DNA of 31,407 nucleotides from a virus (IMGVR_UViG_3300020404_001382:1-31407); one strand, 5' to 3'. Shown: positions 9,707 through 18,834, counted from the first letter of the stretch. The notes: a model not told the origin generated them from the letters alone. A program made the numbers and translations.

Positions 9707-11395
9707 TTATTCTTCCTCTTCAGGTGTTAATTCATTCATAGGAGTTCTATCTGTTTGCACAGTCCTATTTTCAAAATGTTTGTCTTGGCTTTCTGTATCA
9801 ACTGCTTCTGTTTTGTCTGGAGCAGTTTCAACAGGGTTCCAATTTTCGTGTCCTTGCCACGGTTCGTGTTGTGGTATACGTTGTGGAAATTTTGCCTTGA
9901 TAGGTAAAGTTGCCTCTGTTGCTTTTTCGCCTGGATTTGTAGTTTTAGCTGCTGGACCATTCATATCAATTCTAGTTGCAGTTTCATAATGGCGAGACGC
10001 ACTAATATGAGTATCTCCTGCTGCTGTAAATTTTATATCTTTGCCAGCATATGCGCCAACACCTTCGTCACCTGTTAAATTCATTGCATTTTCAGCATAC
10101 AAACTAATATCGTTTTCAGCTGTTGCACTTAAATTATTTGTAACCAATACTTGTTTGTCATTTAACACAGTTGTTTTCATATCATTTGTAACAGTTGTTT
10201 CTAAATTATTTTTGCATTTTATTTTACCGTCTATGCCAACTAATAATTCATAATTTTTAGCTGCACTTTGATAAATGTTTTCATTTACAATCATATTGAT
10301 ATTTCTTCCAGCTTCAAAGTTTATATCTCTGTCTGCTGTAAAATTCATATCATTTTCTGTGTGAAAACTTATACTATCTTGTGCATATACATCAAGTTTA
10401 CCATTGGCACTCATTTCTATCCAACAAGATCCATTGCTGTTATTGATATAAATCAAATCTTCACTTGTGTGCATTAAAACTTGTGCGCCTGTTCTTGTAC
10501 GCAATCTAATAAGTTCATTGTGAGGCATTGTTACATCGCCGCCACCTTCACTTGCTTCTTTGTTGATATATTTGTAAGGAGTATCTGCTGGAGGACCTTC
10601 TCTAATAAGTTTGTCATCACCATCATCAATTACAATACTACTACTTCCTAATCTACTTGTAGGTATATTTGCTTTAGATTCTTTAAGTCCAACTGGTGCT
10701 GTTGGCTTACCGCCACGTTTATCTAAAGGACCAGGACTACTAAATCCTACTACTGCACTAGGTGTTTCTCTTTGAGCACTTGTAGATGTAATACCTCTTA
10801 TATCATCTTCAACTAAACCTTGCTCTACAAGTTTTTCAACAAATTCATCATTTATTGGTCTTTTGTATTTTACAACATTGTTAGTATTAGGTTTTGTAAT
10901 TGCTTTATTATATTCACCTGCTGGTAATCTTTTGCCTTTTAATTCGCTAGGAACATCTCCAGTAAGTTGTTCAGTTGCAGGCTGTCCACCAGGTGTCATA
11001 AAGGTCATACCTTTTTCTGGTATACAAGCAAACCAATAACCAAAATCTCTGCTGCCTTCAACAAAAGTTACAAGCACTAATGTACCAGGATCTGGCGGTA
11101 CTGCCCAAAAACCATAACTTTTTTGTGTACTTGCATAATCATTATTTTTGCTAGGTCCTTTTTGACTATTGGTAGTACCATAAAATGGACTTGCATAATA
11201 TACTTCAACAGTTTGTCCAAGTGTTTCGCCAATATTTCCTGCTTCAGCTGTTTTTAATAATTCAACACGTAGTCCACCAAGATACAAACTATCTAAATGT
11301 TCAATAACCCTTGCAATGTAAGGACCAGGATTTCTAGATGCTACAGCATCATCACTACCACGTGTTACTTCATTTTTGTTAGGTATATCGTTCAT
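9707..11395 (-). CDS. 5: Baseplate central spike protein, gp5-like without lysozyme domain
   Basis: The 562-residue protein has an N-terminal OB-fold-like region (residues about 20-130, with PYIARVIEH, LRVELL and FWAVPPDPGTLVLVTFVEG), a linker (about 130-290), then a repetitive beta-helix region (about 295-480) with VgrG/gp5-type units such as NDMNFTADRDINFEAGRNI. The acidic C-terminus includes a Pro/His/Trp segment, QHEPWQGHENW. T4 gp5 carries a lysozyme between OB-fold and helix. Here that interval is a Pro/Lys-rich linker with no lysozyme-like sequence, so cell-wall digestion must come from elsewhere or be unnecessary. The ATG overlaps the hub gene stop by four bases (ATGA), so the two are translationally coupled. 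The role as membrane-piercing spike of the hub is family knowledge. Confidence 0.85.
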   Translation of the reverse strand: MNDIPNKNEVTRGSDDAVASRNPGPYIARVIEHLDSLYLGGLRVELLKTAEAGNIGETLGQTVEVYYASPFYGTTNSQKGPSKNNDYASTQKSYGFWAVPPDPGTLVLVTFVEGSRDFGYWFACIPEKGMTFMTPGGQPATEQLTGDVPSELKGKRLPAGEYNKAITKPNTNNVVKYKRPINDEFVEKLVEQGLVEDDIRGITSTSAQRETPSAVVGFSSPGPLDKRGGKPTAPVGLKESKANIPTSRLGSSSIVIDDGDDKLIREGPPADTPYKYINKEASEGGGDVTMPHNELIRLRTRTGAQVLMHTSEDLIYINNSNGSCWIEMSANGKLDVYAQDSISFHTENDMNFTADRDINFEAGRNINMIVNENIYQSAAKNYELLVGIDGKIKCKNNLETTVTNDMKTTVLNDKQVLVTNNLSATAENDISLYAENAMNLTGDEGVGAYAGKDIKFTAAGDTHISASRHYETATRIDMNGPAAKTTNPGEKATEATLPIKAKFPQRIPQHEPWQGHENWNPVETAPDKTEAVDTESQDKHFENRTVQTDRTPMNELTPEEEE

Positions 11396-13725
11396 TGCGC
11401 TTGTCCATAAGGTGAATAACTTCTTTGATTAGGTGTAGCATCTTTAACTTTGTTCTTTTGATCGCTTGTACCAGTTTGTCTTGTGTCTTCTGGCTGATTT
11501 GGTCTACGCAATAATTTTAATCTTTGAGTAAACACTCCTTTGTCAAAATTGTTTGTAAGAGTTGTAACTCTATACAATCCACTAAAACTATCAACTGGAA
11601 TAGTTTCTTCTGGAAATATCATATTGCCAGCATCTTCATTGTAATCTATTGGAGTTCTAAAATTTACAATTACATCAACTTCGCTACGTTGATATTCCAT
11701 AGATTGATTTTCAGTTGAATTAAATTCTACTGTTGTAGATGTAAAATTACCCATACCACTGTCAAACAAGAAATATGGATCTCCTACAATTTCTAAATCT
11801 AACATTACTAAATCTGTAAAACTATTAATAATATTATCATTAAACATTTTTGCAATTCTAATTTTACTATTATCTATACCAGCACCTCCGCCACCTTGTA
11901 GCGATGTTCTTGAATTAGCAAACTGTTGTGAGAAACCTGTACCACTTAAACTGTTTGTTGCTTGATTAATAATATATGCATCAGTACCTTGTTGTGAAAT
12001 ACTTTGTACCAATCCACCGCCTTTTCTATCAAGGTTATTTTGTCCCATATCTGACATAATACTTTTAAAAAATGCAGCATTAATTTGAATATCAAAACTT
12101 AATATGTCTACATTCTGTCCTGTGTAGATATAATTGTATTCTCTTTTAGCAAGACTTCTAAGTTGTGAATAACTTAAACCAGGATCGGAAGGTTTTTGTA
12201 ATGCACTGCTATGTACTTTGTAAGGTACAACTCTGTAATGATAAGTTTTTGCAGTTACACCGTCTTGTTGTTCTCTTGCAGCGCCTTCTTTGACAAAAGT
12301 TTGTGCATCTATTTTAAACCATTCAATCATACCGTTTGAATCAGCTGGTTTATCTTTAAGTTGTTGAGCCCAACTACTAGTTGTTACAACTTCTTCAATC
12401 ATTCTTGTAATTTTTGTATCACTATCAAAAGTAAAACTACGTTGTACAGGATCAATTACATTTTTTCCTCTTGTATAAACTTTATTTTTCTTATCGTATT
12501 GTTGTCCACTTTTGCCCATTGGTATTTTACCACTGTCATTAAAACTTTTTGCAATGTCTGCATTACCAATAATGTTGACACTACCAGGCTCTTGTGCAAT
12601 TTTTATAAGTCCTTCGCCTATACTGCTTTTACTAAAAATTAATCCAGTTACGCTGCTAAGAAATGCATCAAAATCCTGCGGCGCTTGCGCTCCTAAGAAT
12701 CCTGTAATACTTTGAAACACACTGTTGATGTCACCAGACCTAAATGCATTAAGCACTCCATTCAATGCACCAAAATTTGCTCCGCCAAATGCTCCACCTA
12801 ACGCTCCAACTATGCCTCCACCTAGTGCAGCCCTGCCAAGATTCTTTTCTCCTGCTAGTGCGCCTGCAACAACACCACCTATAACACCTTTTGCAAGATT
12901 ACCAAACAACGGATTGCGAGATTTTTTTGGTGCTATAGTAGCTCCCCTATCAACTGTGTTTGTTTTTTGTGAATTGCTGACACTTGATGTAATATCATTT
13001 GGAAAAGATATAATTATTTCGTCTGCAACAGGATAGTTGCCTTCTTTTCTAAGTTCTTCATATCGGCCATTTACAATTGTTGTTAAACTTTCAGGTCCTG
13101 TTTGCAAAATTTCTACAACATTTTTTCCTGTTACAGTAATATCGCTGTAAGTTCTATCAATTTGATCAATAAGTGCTTGTTCGTTCCAAGGAATAGCAGT
13201 AACTTGATAAGTTGTGCCACTTGCTCCAATATTAAATTCAACATTGGTAAGTTTCATAGGAATTTTTCTTTGTAAATTTTTAGTATCAACAGTAACAGGA
13301 TTACCATCGTCATCAAATCCTACAAATTCAATTGTAAGCAAAAAAGGTGCTTGTATATAATTTGTAAAACCTGCTTGTAAAGCAGCAATCTGTAAAGTTT
13401 GTAAAAACAAACCCATACTGTAAGGTTCTGTAACTTGAAACTCAATATTAGTTGCATTTGTTAATCTTGTTTTTGTATTAGGAACAACAATTGCTTCTAT
13501 ACTTACATCTTCAATGTAATATTCTAGTTTGCCGCCTATTTGATCTTCAAAAACAGTTGATACGTAGCTTTCGCTCTTACCGCCGCTTTTTAAAATCTCT
13601 AATTGAGCTGTTGCACCGATATATGTTTCATCAGGATAGTTTATTTCCTCTTTTGTCAATACTGCCAAAGTGAAAATACTATTATAACTTGAATAAACGT
13701 GTAACGGATTAATCTCTTTGGCCAT
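11392..13725 (-). CDS. Large baseplate hub-type protein with glycine-zipper insert
   Basis: This 777-residue protein sits exactly where the hub ring (gp27 in T4) would be expected, immediately before and overlapping the gp5-like spike. Residues 1-200 are beta-rich and look like a tail-tube/hub-type fold (for example YIEDVSIEAIVVPNTKT, PFLLTIEFVGFDDDGNPV). Residues about 277-330 form a Gly/Ala-rich zipper (AKGVIGGVVAGALAGEK, GGGIVGALGGAFGGANFGA). The rest is beta-rich with a Gln/Asn/Gly-rich tract near 575-620 and a polar tail. T4 gp27 has 391 residues, so this would be a doubled or fused version. I call it hub-type from position and beta-rich sequence rather than recognised gp27 motifs. The ATG lies directly after the gp53-like stop (TAAATG). 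Confidence 0.75.
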   Translation of the reverse strand: MAKEINPLHVYSSYNSIFTLAVLTKEEINYPDETYIGATAQLEILKSGGKSESYVSTVFEDQIGGKLEYYIEDVSIEAIVVPNTKTRLTNATNIEFQVTEPYSMGLFLQTLQIAALQAGFTNYIQAPFLLTIEFVGFDDDGNPVTVDTKNLQRKIPMKLTNVEFNIGASGTTYQVTAIPWNEQALIDQIDRTYSDITVTGKNVVEILQTGPESLTTIVNGRYEELRKEGNYPVADEIIISFPNDITSSVSNSQKTNTVDRGATIAPKKSRNPLFGNLAKGVIGGVVAGALAGEKNLGRAALGGGIVGALGGAFGGANFGALNGVLNAFRSGDINSVFQSITGFLGAQAPQDFDAFLSSVTGLIFSKSSIGEGLIKIAQEPGSVNIIGNADIAKSFNDSGKIPMGKSGQQYDKKNKVYTRGKNVIDPVQRSFTFDSDTKITRMIEEVVTTSSWAQQLKDKPADSNGMIEWFKIDAQTFVKEGAAREQQDGVTAKTYHYRVVPYKVHSSALQKPSDPGLSYSQLRSLAKREYNYIYTGQNVDILSFDIQINAAFFKSIMSDMGQNNLDRKGGGLVQSISQQGTDAYIINQATNSLSGTGFSQQFANSRTSLQGGGGAGIDNSKIRIAKMFNDNIINSFTDLVMLDLEIVGDPYFLFDSGMGNFTSTTVEFNSTENQSMEYQRSEVDVIVNFRTPIDYNEDAGNMIFPEETIPVDSFSGLYRVTTLTNNFDKGVFTQRLKLLRRPNQPEDTRQTGTSDQKNKVKDATPNQRSYSPYGQAQ

Positions 13726-14031
13726 TTACAGTCCTAATTCTTCTTTAAGATTACTTTGCTTAGGTAAAAATATCTTTGTTCCTGATTTTATATCAAATAC
13801 AGGATCTTTTATAAGATCCATATTGCGTTGTGCAAACACCCACCACAATTTTGCAGTACCATATAAGTCGTATGCAAGTAAATCCGGTCTGTGATTGTAT
13901 TGAGGCTCTATCTCATACAAAAGATCATCATCTTCTGCAGGAATAGGAACTATTTCTAATATTCCTAGTTCTCCTGATTCTGTTACAGTTGTTTTATTCC
14001 AAGGACTTGTTTTTGCATAGCTAACTGGCAT
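13726..14031 (-). CDS. 53: Baseplate wedge protein gp53-like (LysM-like C-terminus)
   Basis: The 101-residue protein has the features of the short marine T4-like gp53: a central YNHRPDLLAYDLYG followed by LWWVFAQRNMD and a C-terminal DPVFDIKSGTKIFLP that resembles a LysM-type end. gp53 clamps neighbouring wedges together through gp6 and gp25. T4 gp53 is longer (196 residues); a short form keeping the conserved core is what I expect in marine relatives. The ATG overlaps the stop of the gp48-like gene (TAATG), and the gene is followed without a gap by the hub-type gene, so all are read from one mRNA. Confidence 0.8.
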   Translation of the reverse strand: MPVSYAKTSPWNKTTVTESGELGILEIVPIPAEDDDLLYEIEPQYNHRPDLLAYDLYGTAKLWWVFAQRNMDLIKDPVFDIKSGTKIFLPKQSNLKEELGL

Positions 14032-14858
14032 TATAGAAATCCTTCATTTTTCAAATCGCCGTTTACAAACTTGTCTAAACTGAATGATGCAGCTTTGATT
14101 CTGCTGTATGTTGGCTGTAATGTAACACTCATAGTTGATAATGTTGGTACCCAACTGTATTCTTCTGCACTTTGCGTATTTTGTGTGCCAGTGAATGAAT
14201 TTCTAATTGGTACTCTTATGTAATCAACACCATTTTCTAAACTATAGTTGAAGTTTTGCACCACACAAGGTACATTGTTTAGAACATATTGTCCATAACC
14301 GTTAACTTTAACTAATGGTGGCGGTGATCCTTTGTTGCTTGTTTCTCCAAAAGCCATTTTTGTAACACTTTTGAAAAAATGCACTGCTGCAATCCAATAT
14401 CTGCCGTCATCTTCTGTTTGCACTGGAAACTCTCCGGCTATAACAAAAGGTTCAACACTACTACTTTCATATATTGGAAAGGGATAATTACTATGTGTAG
14501 GAGCACTTAAATTATAATTCGCTGTATGCTGAAATGTTATGTTAGGCACAAGAGGAAACACCACGTTGTTTGCTGTTTGTGCAAGTGGTGCTAAAATAGG
14601 ACTTGATCTAAACGTGCTTATATCTGGAACACTTATTCGTACTCGCCAGTCTTCACCTACGGATTCATTACTAGGTTTAAAATTAGCAGTTGAATATTTT
14701 GCACTTGCTGGTTCTGCACCTGGTGATAAATTGCGACTACGTAAGTTGCTCATAAACTGGTTTACATTCGTTAAGAAGTCAGATATGCTCTGTTTATTTT
14801 GTATGTTGCTTTCACTGCCAACGTTTGTGTCAATGCCTGTAATTGGATCTATTGCCAT
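14031..14858 (-). CDS. 48: Baseplate tail-tube cap/initiator protein, gp48/gp54-like
   Basis: The 275-residue protein begins with a Ser/Asn-rich helix-forming segment (residues 1-60) followed by a beta-rich domain (about 65-265) with WRVRISVP, FPLVPNITFQHTANY, FPIYESSS, VQNFNYSLENGVDYI and WVPTLSTMSVTLQPTYSR. The last of these resembles the end of tube-type proteins. In T4, gp48 and gp54 sit on the hub and start tail-tube polymerisation. Here only one such gene is seen, heading the operon, and assigning it to gp48 rather than gp54 is uncertain. The start ATG at 14858 has AGGAG at a good distance, downstream of a late-promoter box. It is the first gene of the leftward operon. Confidence 0.7.
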   Translation of the reverse strand: MAIDPITGIDTNVGSESNIQNKQSISDFLTNVNQFMSNLRSRNLSPGAEPASAKYSTANFKPSNESVGEDWRVRISVPDISTFRSSPILAPLAQTANNVVFPLVPNITFQHTANYNLSAPTHSNYPFPIYESSSVEPFVIAGEFPVQTEDDGRYWIAAVHFFKSVTKMAFGETSNKGSPPPLVKVNGYGQYVLNNVPCVVQNFNYSLENGVDYIRVPIRNSFTGTQNTQSAEEYSWVPTLSTMSVTLQPTYSRIKAASFSLDKFVNGDLKNEGFL

Positions 14859-14869
14859 AGTGATACTCC

Positions 14870-14884
14870 TATAATGTATTTAGT
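14870..14884 (-). promoter_or_regulatory. Late promoter of the baseplate operon
   Basis: The minus strand reads ACTAAATA from 14884 to 14877, followed by CATTATA. The 14-mer CTAAATACATTATA (14883 to 14870) recurs exactly on the plus strand at 19735-19748, before the 532-residue gene. The core matches the T4 late box TATAAATA, which is read by gp55-programmed polymerase. Start of transcription would be near 14871, leaving a 12-base leader that carries AGGAG. One base of it overlaps the gp55 -35 box. Confidence 0.65.
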
Positions 14885-14912
14885 TGACAAAAATAAGTGC
14901 GTAGTTTATAAT
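14884..14912 (+). promoter_or_regulatory. sigma70-type promoter of gp55
   Basis: A perfect -35 TTGACA (14884-14889) and perfect -10 TATAAT (14907-14912) are separated by the optimal 17 bases. The ribosome site AAAGGA follows at 14923-14928 before ATG 14935. Host RNA polymerase should read this without phage factors, which suits an early or middle gene. The -35 box directly abuts the divergent late box of the baseplate operon. Confidence 0.85.
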
Positions 14913-14934
14913 AGAATTAAGTAAAGGAATAATT

Positions 14935-15759
14935 ATGGCCAAGAGAATCAATTATCTTAACAATAAAGATATGTTAAAAGAAATACACAAAAGCAAAGCT
15001 ACATTTTGTAGTTATGTTGATCCTGTATATGCTGTGTATGATATTATTTTACCAAGCATAGAAAAGATCAATGTAAGGACTATTGCAGAAGCAAAGAGAA
15101 ACCGTGCTAAGAAAATGTCAACTGAAGCATATGAGACAGCAAAAGCAGTAAACAAAAAAGTTAAAATGTCAGAATACGAAGTTGACTACAGAACAATAGA
15201 CAAAAGTTCATTAATATTTAGAGTAATGATGTTTGATCACATTCCAGACGAGCCTGGACGTAAGAAAACACCAAAAACAATAGCAGATACAAAAACAAAA
15301 CTAAATTTTCCACCATTTCAACACTATAAATTTGACGAACACGATGAACTTGTTTGTGTAGGTAAAAGTCACTGGCAAGGTGGAATGGAAAATGGACATT
15401 TTGACAAGACACACGGTAAAGCAACTAATGAACTTGCACGTATGTGGATGAAGTTAGTTGATAGATATGCAACTAGAGGCAATGTACGTGGATATACATA
15501 CAACGACGAAATGAAAGGACAAGCAATCCTTCAATTGTCACAGATAGGACTACAATTTGATGAAAGTAAATCCAACAATCCTTTTGCTTATTATACCGCT
15601 GCTGTTACTAATAGCTTTGTGCGTGTCATTAATTTAGAAAAACGCAATCAAAACATAAGAGATGACATATTAGAGATGAATAATCTTAATCCTTCACACA
15701 CAAGACAACACTCAGGCGAGTGGGAAGCAGCATTACGTAGAGAATCAGAGCAGAAATAA
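14935..15759 (+). CDS. 55: Late-transcription sigma factor gp55
   Basis: The 274-residue protein matches gp55, the phage sigma-like factor that directs host RNA polymerase to TATAAATA late promoters. The start is YLNNKDMLKEI, as in gp55 proteins. The sigma region 2-like part lies at about residues 178-238, with RGYTYNDEMKGQAI, SKSNNPFAYYTAAVTNSF and VINLEKRNQNIRDD. It is longer than T4 gp55 (185 residues) because of a polar segment (about 45-145) that includes a Lys-rich stretch and FPPFQHYKFDEHDELV; that extra part I do not recognise. It is driven by a consensus sigma70 promoter and faces away from the late baseplate operon it should activate. The co-activators gp33 and gp45 are not in this window. 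Confidence 0.92.
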   Translation: MAKRINYLNNKDMLKEIHKSKATFCSYVDPVYAVYDIILPSIEKINVRTIAEAKRNRAKKMSTEAYETAKAVNKKVKMSEYEVDYRTIDKSSLIFRVMMFDHIPDEPGRKKTPKTIADTKTKLNFPPFQHYKFDEHDELVCVGKSHWQGGMENGHFDKTHGKATNELARMWMKLVDRYATRGNVRGYTYNDEMKGQAILQLSQIGLQFDESKSNNPFAYYTAAVTNSFVRVINLEKRNQNIRDDILEMNNLNPSHTRQHSGEWEAALRRESEQK

Positions 15760-15761
15760 GG

Positions 15762-15790
15762 TTGATTTTCTGTAAAAACTAAGCTATACT
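15762..15790 (+). promoter_or_regulatory. sigma70-type promoter of gp47-gp46
   Basis: A -35 TTGATT (15762-15767) and a -10 TATACT (15785-15790) are 17 bases apart, just after the gp55 stop. GGAG at 15802-15805 then precedes the GTG start of gp47. Five of six matches in the -10 and four of six in the -35 make this a good host-type promoter. Confidence 0.7.
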
Positions 15791-15812
15791 GCTAGGGAAG
15801 TGGAGAATATTC

Positions 15813-16826
15813 GTGTTTAAAAAAGCAGCAGTGTTTACTGACATACATTTAGGTATGAAAGGTAACTCACGTGTTCATAATCAAGACTGTGAATCATATA
15901 TTGATTGGTATATTGAAACAGCAAAGGCAAATAACTGTGAAACAGGACTCTTTTGCGGTGACTGGCACCATAATAGGAACAGTTTGAACCTTACAACTAT
16001 GGATACAACCATTAAGTTGTTAGAAAAACTAGGTCAAGCATTTGAAAACTTCTATATGTTTGCAGGTAACCACGACTTGTACTACAAAGACAAGCGTGAT
16101 GTAAAGTCAACAGAGTTTGCAAAGCATATTCCTAACATAACAGTAGTGGATGAAATACAAGTTATTGATGATGTAGCACTAGTTCCGTGGTTAGTAGGTG
16201 ATGAATGGCGCCGAATGGAGAAGTTACAATCTAAATACTTGTTTGGACACTTTGAATTACCTAGTTTCTATATGAATGCAATGGTACAAATGCCTGATCA
16301 CGGAGATCTAAAAAGCGAACACTTCAAAAATCAAGAGTATGTGTTCAGTGGACACTTCCACAAGCGGCAAAAGCAAGGTAAAATACATTACATTGGTAAT
16401 GCTTTTCCACATAACTATGCAGATGCTTGGGATGATGACCGCGGTATGATGATATTGGATAGAGAAAACAATGCTGAACCAGAATATATTAACTGGCCAG
16501 CGTGTCCAAAGTATCGTACAGTTAAATTATCACAGTTAATTGATGAGAAAGACACACTGATCAAGCCTAATATGTACTTGAGGGTTACACTTGATATTGA
16601 TATTAGTTATGAAGAAGCCAGTTATATTAAAGAAACATTTATGGAACAATACAAGTGTAGAGAAATAACACTTATTCCACAAAAACACATTGAAGAAATA
16701 AACACAGACTTGGATATCGAACAGTTTGAAAGTGTAGATCAGATTGTAAGTAATGAGATTCAAGCAATTGACAGCGAACAGTTCAATAAAAAACTATTAT
16801 TAGACATTTATAACGAGTTAGTATGA
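15813..16826 (+). CDS. 47: Recombination endonuclease subunit gp47 (Mre11/SbcD family)
   Basis: The 337-residue protein is a metallophosphoesterase with all expected metal ligands: D10-I-H12 (TDIHLGMK), G49-D50-W-H52-H53, G85-N86-H87-D88 (AGNHDLYY), H146 in FGHFELP and G180-H181-F-H183. T4 gp47 has 339 residues. With gp46 it forms the Mre11-Rad50-type nuclease that resects DNA ends for recombination-dependent replication and host DNA breakdown. The start is GTG at 15813 with GGAG seven bases upstream; no better in-frame ATG lies near. The end overlaps the gp46 start by four bases (ATGA), so the subunits are coupled. The call is secure. Confidence 0.97.
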   Translation: MFKKAAVFTDIHLGMKGNSRVHNQDCESYIDWYIETAKANNCETGLFCGDWHHNRNSLNLTTMDTTIKLLEKLGQAFENFYMFAGNHDLYYKDKRDVKSTEFAKHIPNITVVDEIQVIDDVALVPWLVGDEWRRMEKLQSKYLFGHFELPSFYMNAMVQMPDHGDLKSEHFKNQEYVFSGHFHKRQKQGKIHYIGNAFPHNYADAWDDDRGMMILDRENNAEPEYINWPACPKYRTVKLSQLIDEKDTLIKPNMYLRVTLDIDISYEEASYIKETFMEQYKCREITLIPQKHIEEINTDLDIEQFESVDQIVSNEIQAIDSEQFNKKLLLDIYNELV

Positions 16827-18598
16827 TAAAAATTAAAGATCTCACAGTAAAAAACTTTATGAGTGTGGGTAATGTTACCCAGGCAGTTGACTTCAATAAG
16901 GAGCAACTTACTCTAGTGCTTGGTGAAAACTTAGACCAAGGAGGTGACGATACAGGATCACGCAACGGTACAGGTAAAACAACAATAATCAATGGATTAT
17001 CCTACGCCTTGTACGGCCAAGCACTAACAAATATCAAGAGAAACAACTTGATTAACAAAACTAACAGCAAAGGTATGTTAGTTACACTAAATTTTGAAAA
17101 GGGCAACAACAAATATCGTATAGAACGTGGTAGATCACCAAATATACTCAAGTTTTTCATAAATGATCACGAACAGCAAGAAGATGTCAACGAATCACAA
17201 GGTGATAGTAGACAAACGCAAAAAGATATTGATGATTTACTGAATATGAGTCACGATATGTTCAAACACGTTGTTGCATTGAACACATATACAGAACCTT
17301 TCCTAAGTATGCGAGCAAATGACCAACGTGCAATCATTGAACAGTTGCTTGGTATAACAATTCTTACTGAAAAAGCAGATTTACTGAAGGAAAAAGTAAA
17401 ACAAACAAAAGAATATATCACAGAAGCAACATTAAAAATAAATGCTATCGAATCTAGTAATAAAAAGATTGAACAAAGCATTGAAACGCTTGCAGGAAGA
17501 CAAAAAGCGTGGTTTGCTAAACAAAAACAAGATATAGAAAAGCTAGATAAAGCAATTGAAGAATTAGAAAAGCTAGATATTGAAAATGAACTCGAAGCAC
17601 ACGACAAATTAGTAAATTGGACTGAATTAAACAATCGTGTTACAAGTCTTAACAAAGAAAAAGCAACACTTGAAACTGCACTTATGAGAGCAACTAAGAC
17701 TGTTGACAAAGCAGAGAAAGATATTGAAGAATTAGTTGATGCTATTTGTTATACTTGTGGACAAGAGCTACACGCAGATAAAAAAGCTGAGATTGAAAAG
17801 AAGAAAACAAAAGAACTGAACGATGCACTTGCATATCAAACAGAAGTTGCTGATAAACTAGAAACAACAATGAATTTATTAACAGATATAGGTGATATCA
17901 ACGGGCGTCCAGATACTTTTTATGAAAGTGCAAAAGAAGCATATGAACATAGAAACAATGTAGATAACTTTCGTCAAAGTTTGGTAAGTAAACAGCAGGA
18001 AGAAGATCCTTATCAAGCACAGATTGACGATTTAACAAATACAGCTCTTCAAGAAATTGATTGGCAAAGTGTAAATGACTTGACTAATATAAAAGAACAC
18101 CAAGAGTTTCTATTGAAACTGTTGACAAACAAAGATTCTTTTATACGTAAAAAGATAATTGATCAAAACTTGGCATATTTGAACAACAGGCTCACTTATT
18201 ATTTAGACAAACTAGGCTTACCACATCAAGTTGAATTCCAAAATGACTTATCAGTTGAGATTACACAACTAGGACAAGATTTAGACTTTGATAACTTGAG
18301 CAGAGGCGAACGCAACAGGCTAATACTAGGAATGAGTTTTGCATTTAGAGATGTTTGGGAATCATTATACCAAGGAGTAAATTTATTATTCATTGATGAA
18401 CTTATTGATAGTGGTATGGACACCGCAGGAGTTGAAGGAGCATTGGCTGTACTCAAAAAGATGGGTAGAGAACGTAGAAAAAATGTTTTTCTTATTTCGC
18501 ATAAAGACGAACTTGTTGGAAGAGTCAATCACGTAATGAAAGTTATTAAGGAAAATGGATTTACATCATACGAGAACGATGTTGAAATTGTAGAATGA
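16823..18598 (+). CDS. 46: Recombination endonuclease subunit gp46 (Rad50/SbcC family ATPase)
   Basis: The 591-residue protein has the full Rad50 layout: Walker A G45-SRNGTGK-T53, a first coiled coil (about 180-300), a zinc hook C309-Y-T-C312, the return coiled coil, the ABC signature LSRGE (492-496), Walker B LLFIDE (521-526) and a switch histidine in LISHKDEL. T4 gp46 has 560 residues. It partners gp47 and uses ATP to control end resection. The coiled-coil arms are short, as usual in phages. The ATG overlaps gp47, and the TGA overlaps the next ATG (ATGA), so three genes are coupled. No residue expected for activity is missing. Confidence 0.97.
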   Translation: MIKIKDLTVKNFMSVGNVTQAVDFNKEQLTLVLGENLDQGGDDTGSRNGTGKTTIINGLSYALYGQALTNIKRNNLINKTNSKGMLVTLNFEKGNNKYRIERGRSPNILKFFINDHEQQEDVNESQGDSRQTQKDIDDLLNMSHDMFKHVVALNTYTEPFLSMRANDQRAIIEQLLGITILTEKADLLKEKVKQTKEYITEATLKINAIESSNKKIEQSIETLAGRQKAWFAKQKQDIEKLDKAIEELEKLDIENELEAHDKLVNWTELNNRVTSLNKEKATLETALMRATKTVDKAEKDIEELVDAICYTCGQELHADKKAEIEKKKTKELNDALAYQTEVADKLETTMNLLTDIGDINGRPDTFYESAKEAYEHRNNVDNFRQSLVSKQQEEDPYQAQIDDLTNTALQEIDWQSVNDLTNIKEHQEFLLKLLTNKDSFIRKKIIDQNLAYLNNRLTYYLDKLGLPHQVEFQNDLSVEITQLGQDLDFDNLSRGERNRLILGMSFAFRDVWESLYQGVNLLFIDELIDSGMDTAGVEGALAVLKKMGRERRKNVFLISHKDELVGRVNHVMKVIKENGFTSYENDVEIVE

Positions 18599-18834
18599 CA
18601 GACGACACACACGACGAACTAGTAAAAACATATTTAGAATATTTTAAGGCAAACGAAAAGTTTGAACAAAGTCCTAGTGAAGCAACAAAACGCAGTGCTA
18701 GGAGAGAACTTAGAAAACTTATTACATTAGCAAAGGCAAGACAATTAGAAATAGCAAAAAAATACGAAGAGGTACTTAGAGGCTACAGAGAAAACCAGAA
18801 ATGGCAGACAAATAGAAAACATCCATATACATAG
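18595..18834 (+). CDS. Small charged helical protein after gp46, function unknown
   Basis: This 79-residue protein is highly charged and predicted to be helical: a first helix DELVKTYLEYFKANEKFEQ, a short turn, then ARRELRKLITLAKARQLEIAKK, ending in a basic polar tail. I know no function for it. Small helical proteins of this type next to gp46 occur in marine T4-like phages, as far as I recall. Its ATG overlaps the gp46 stop (ATGA) and the next gene starts four bases after its stop, so it belongs to the recombination operon and may interact with gp46/47 or with DNA. That role is inferred from position only. Confidence 0.75.
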   Translation: MTDDTHDELVKTYLEYFKANEKFEQSPSEATKRSARRELRKLITLAKARQLEIAKKYEEVLRGYRENQKWQTNRKHPYT

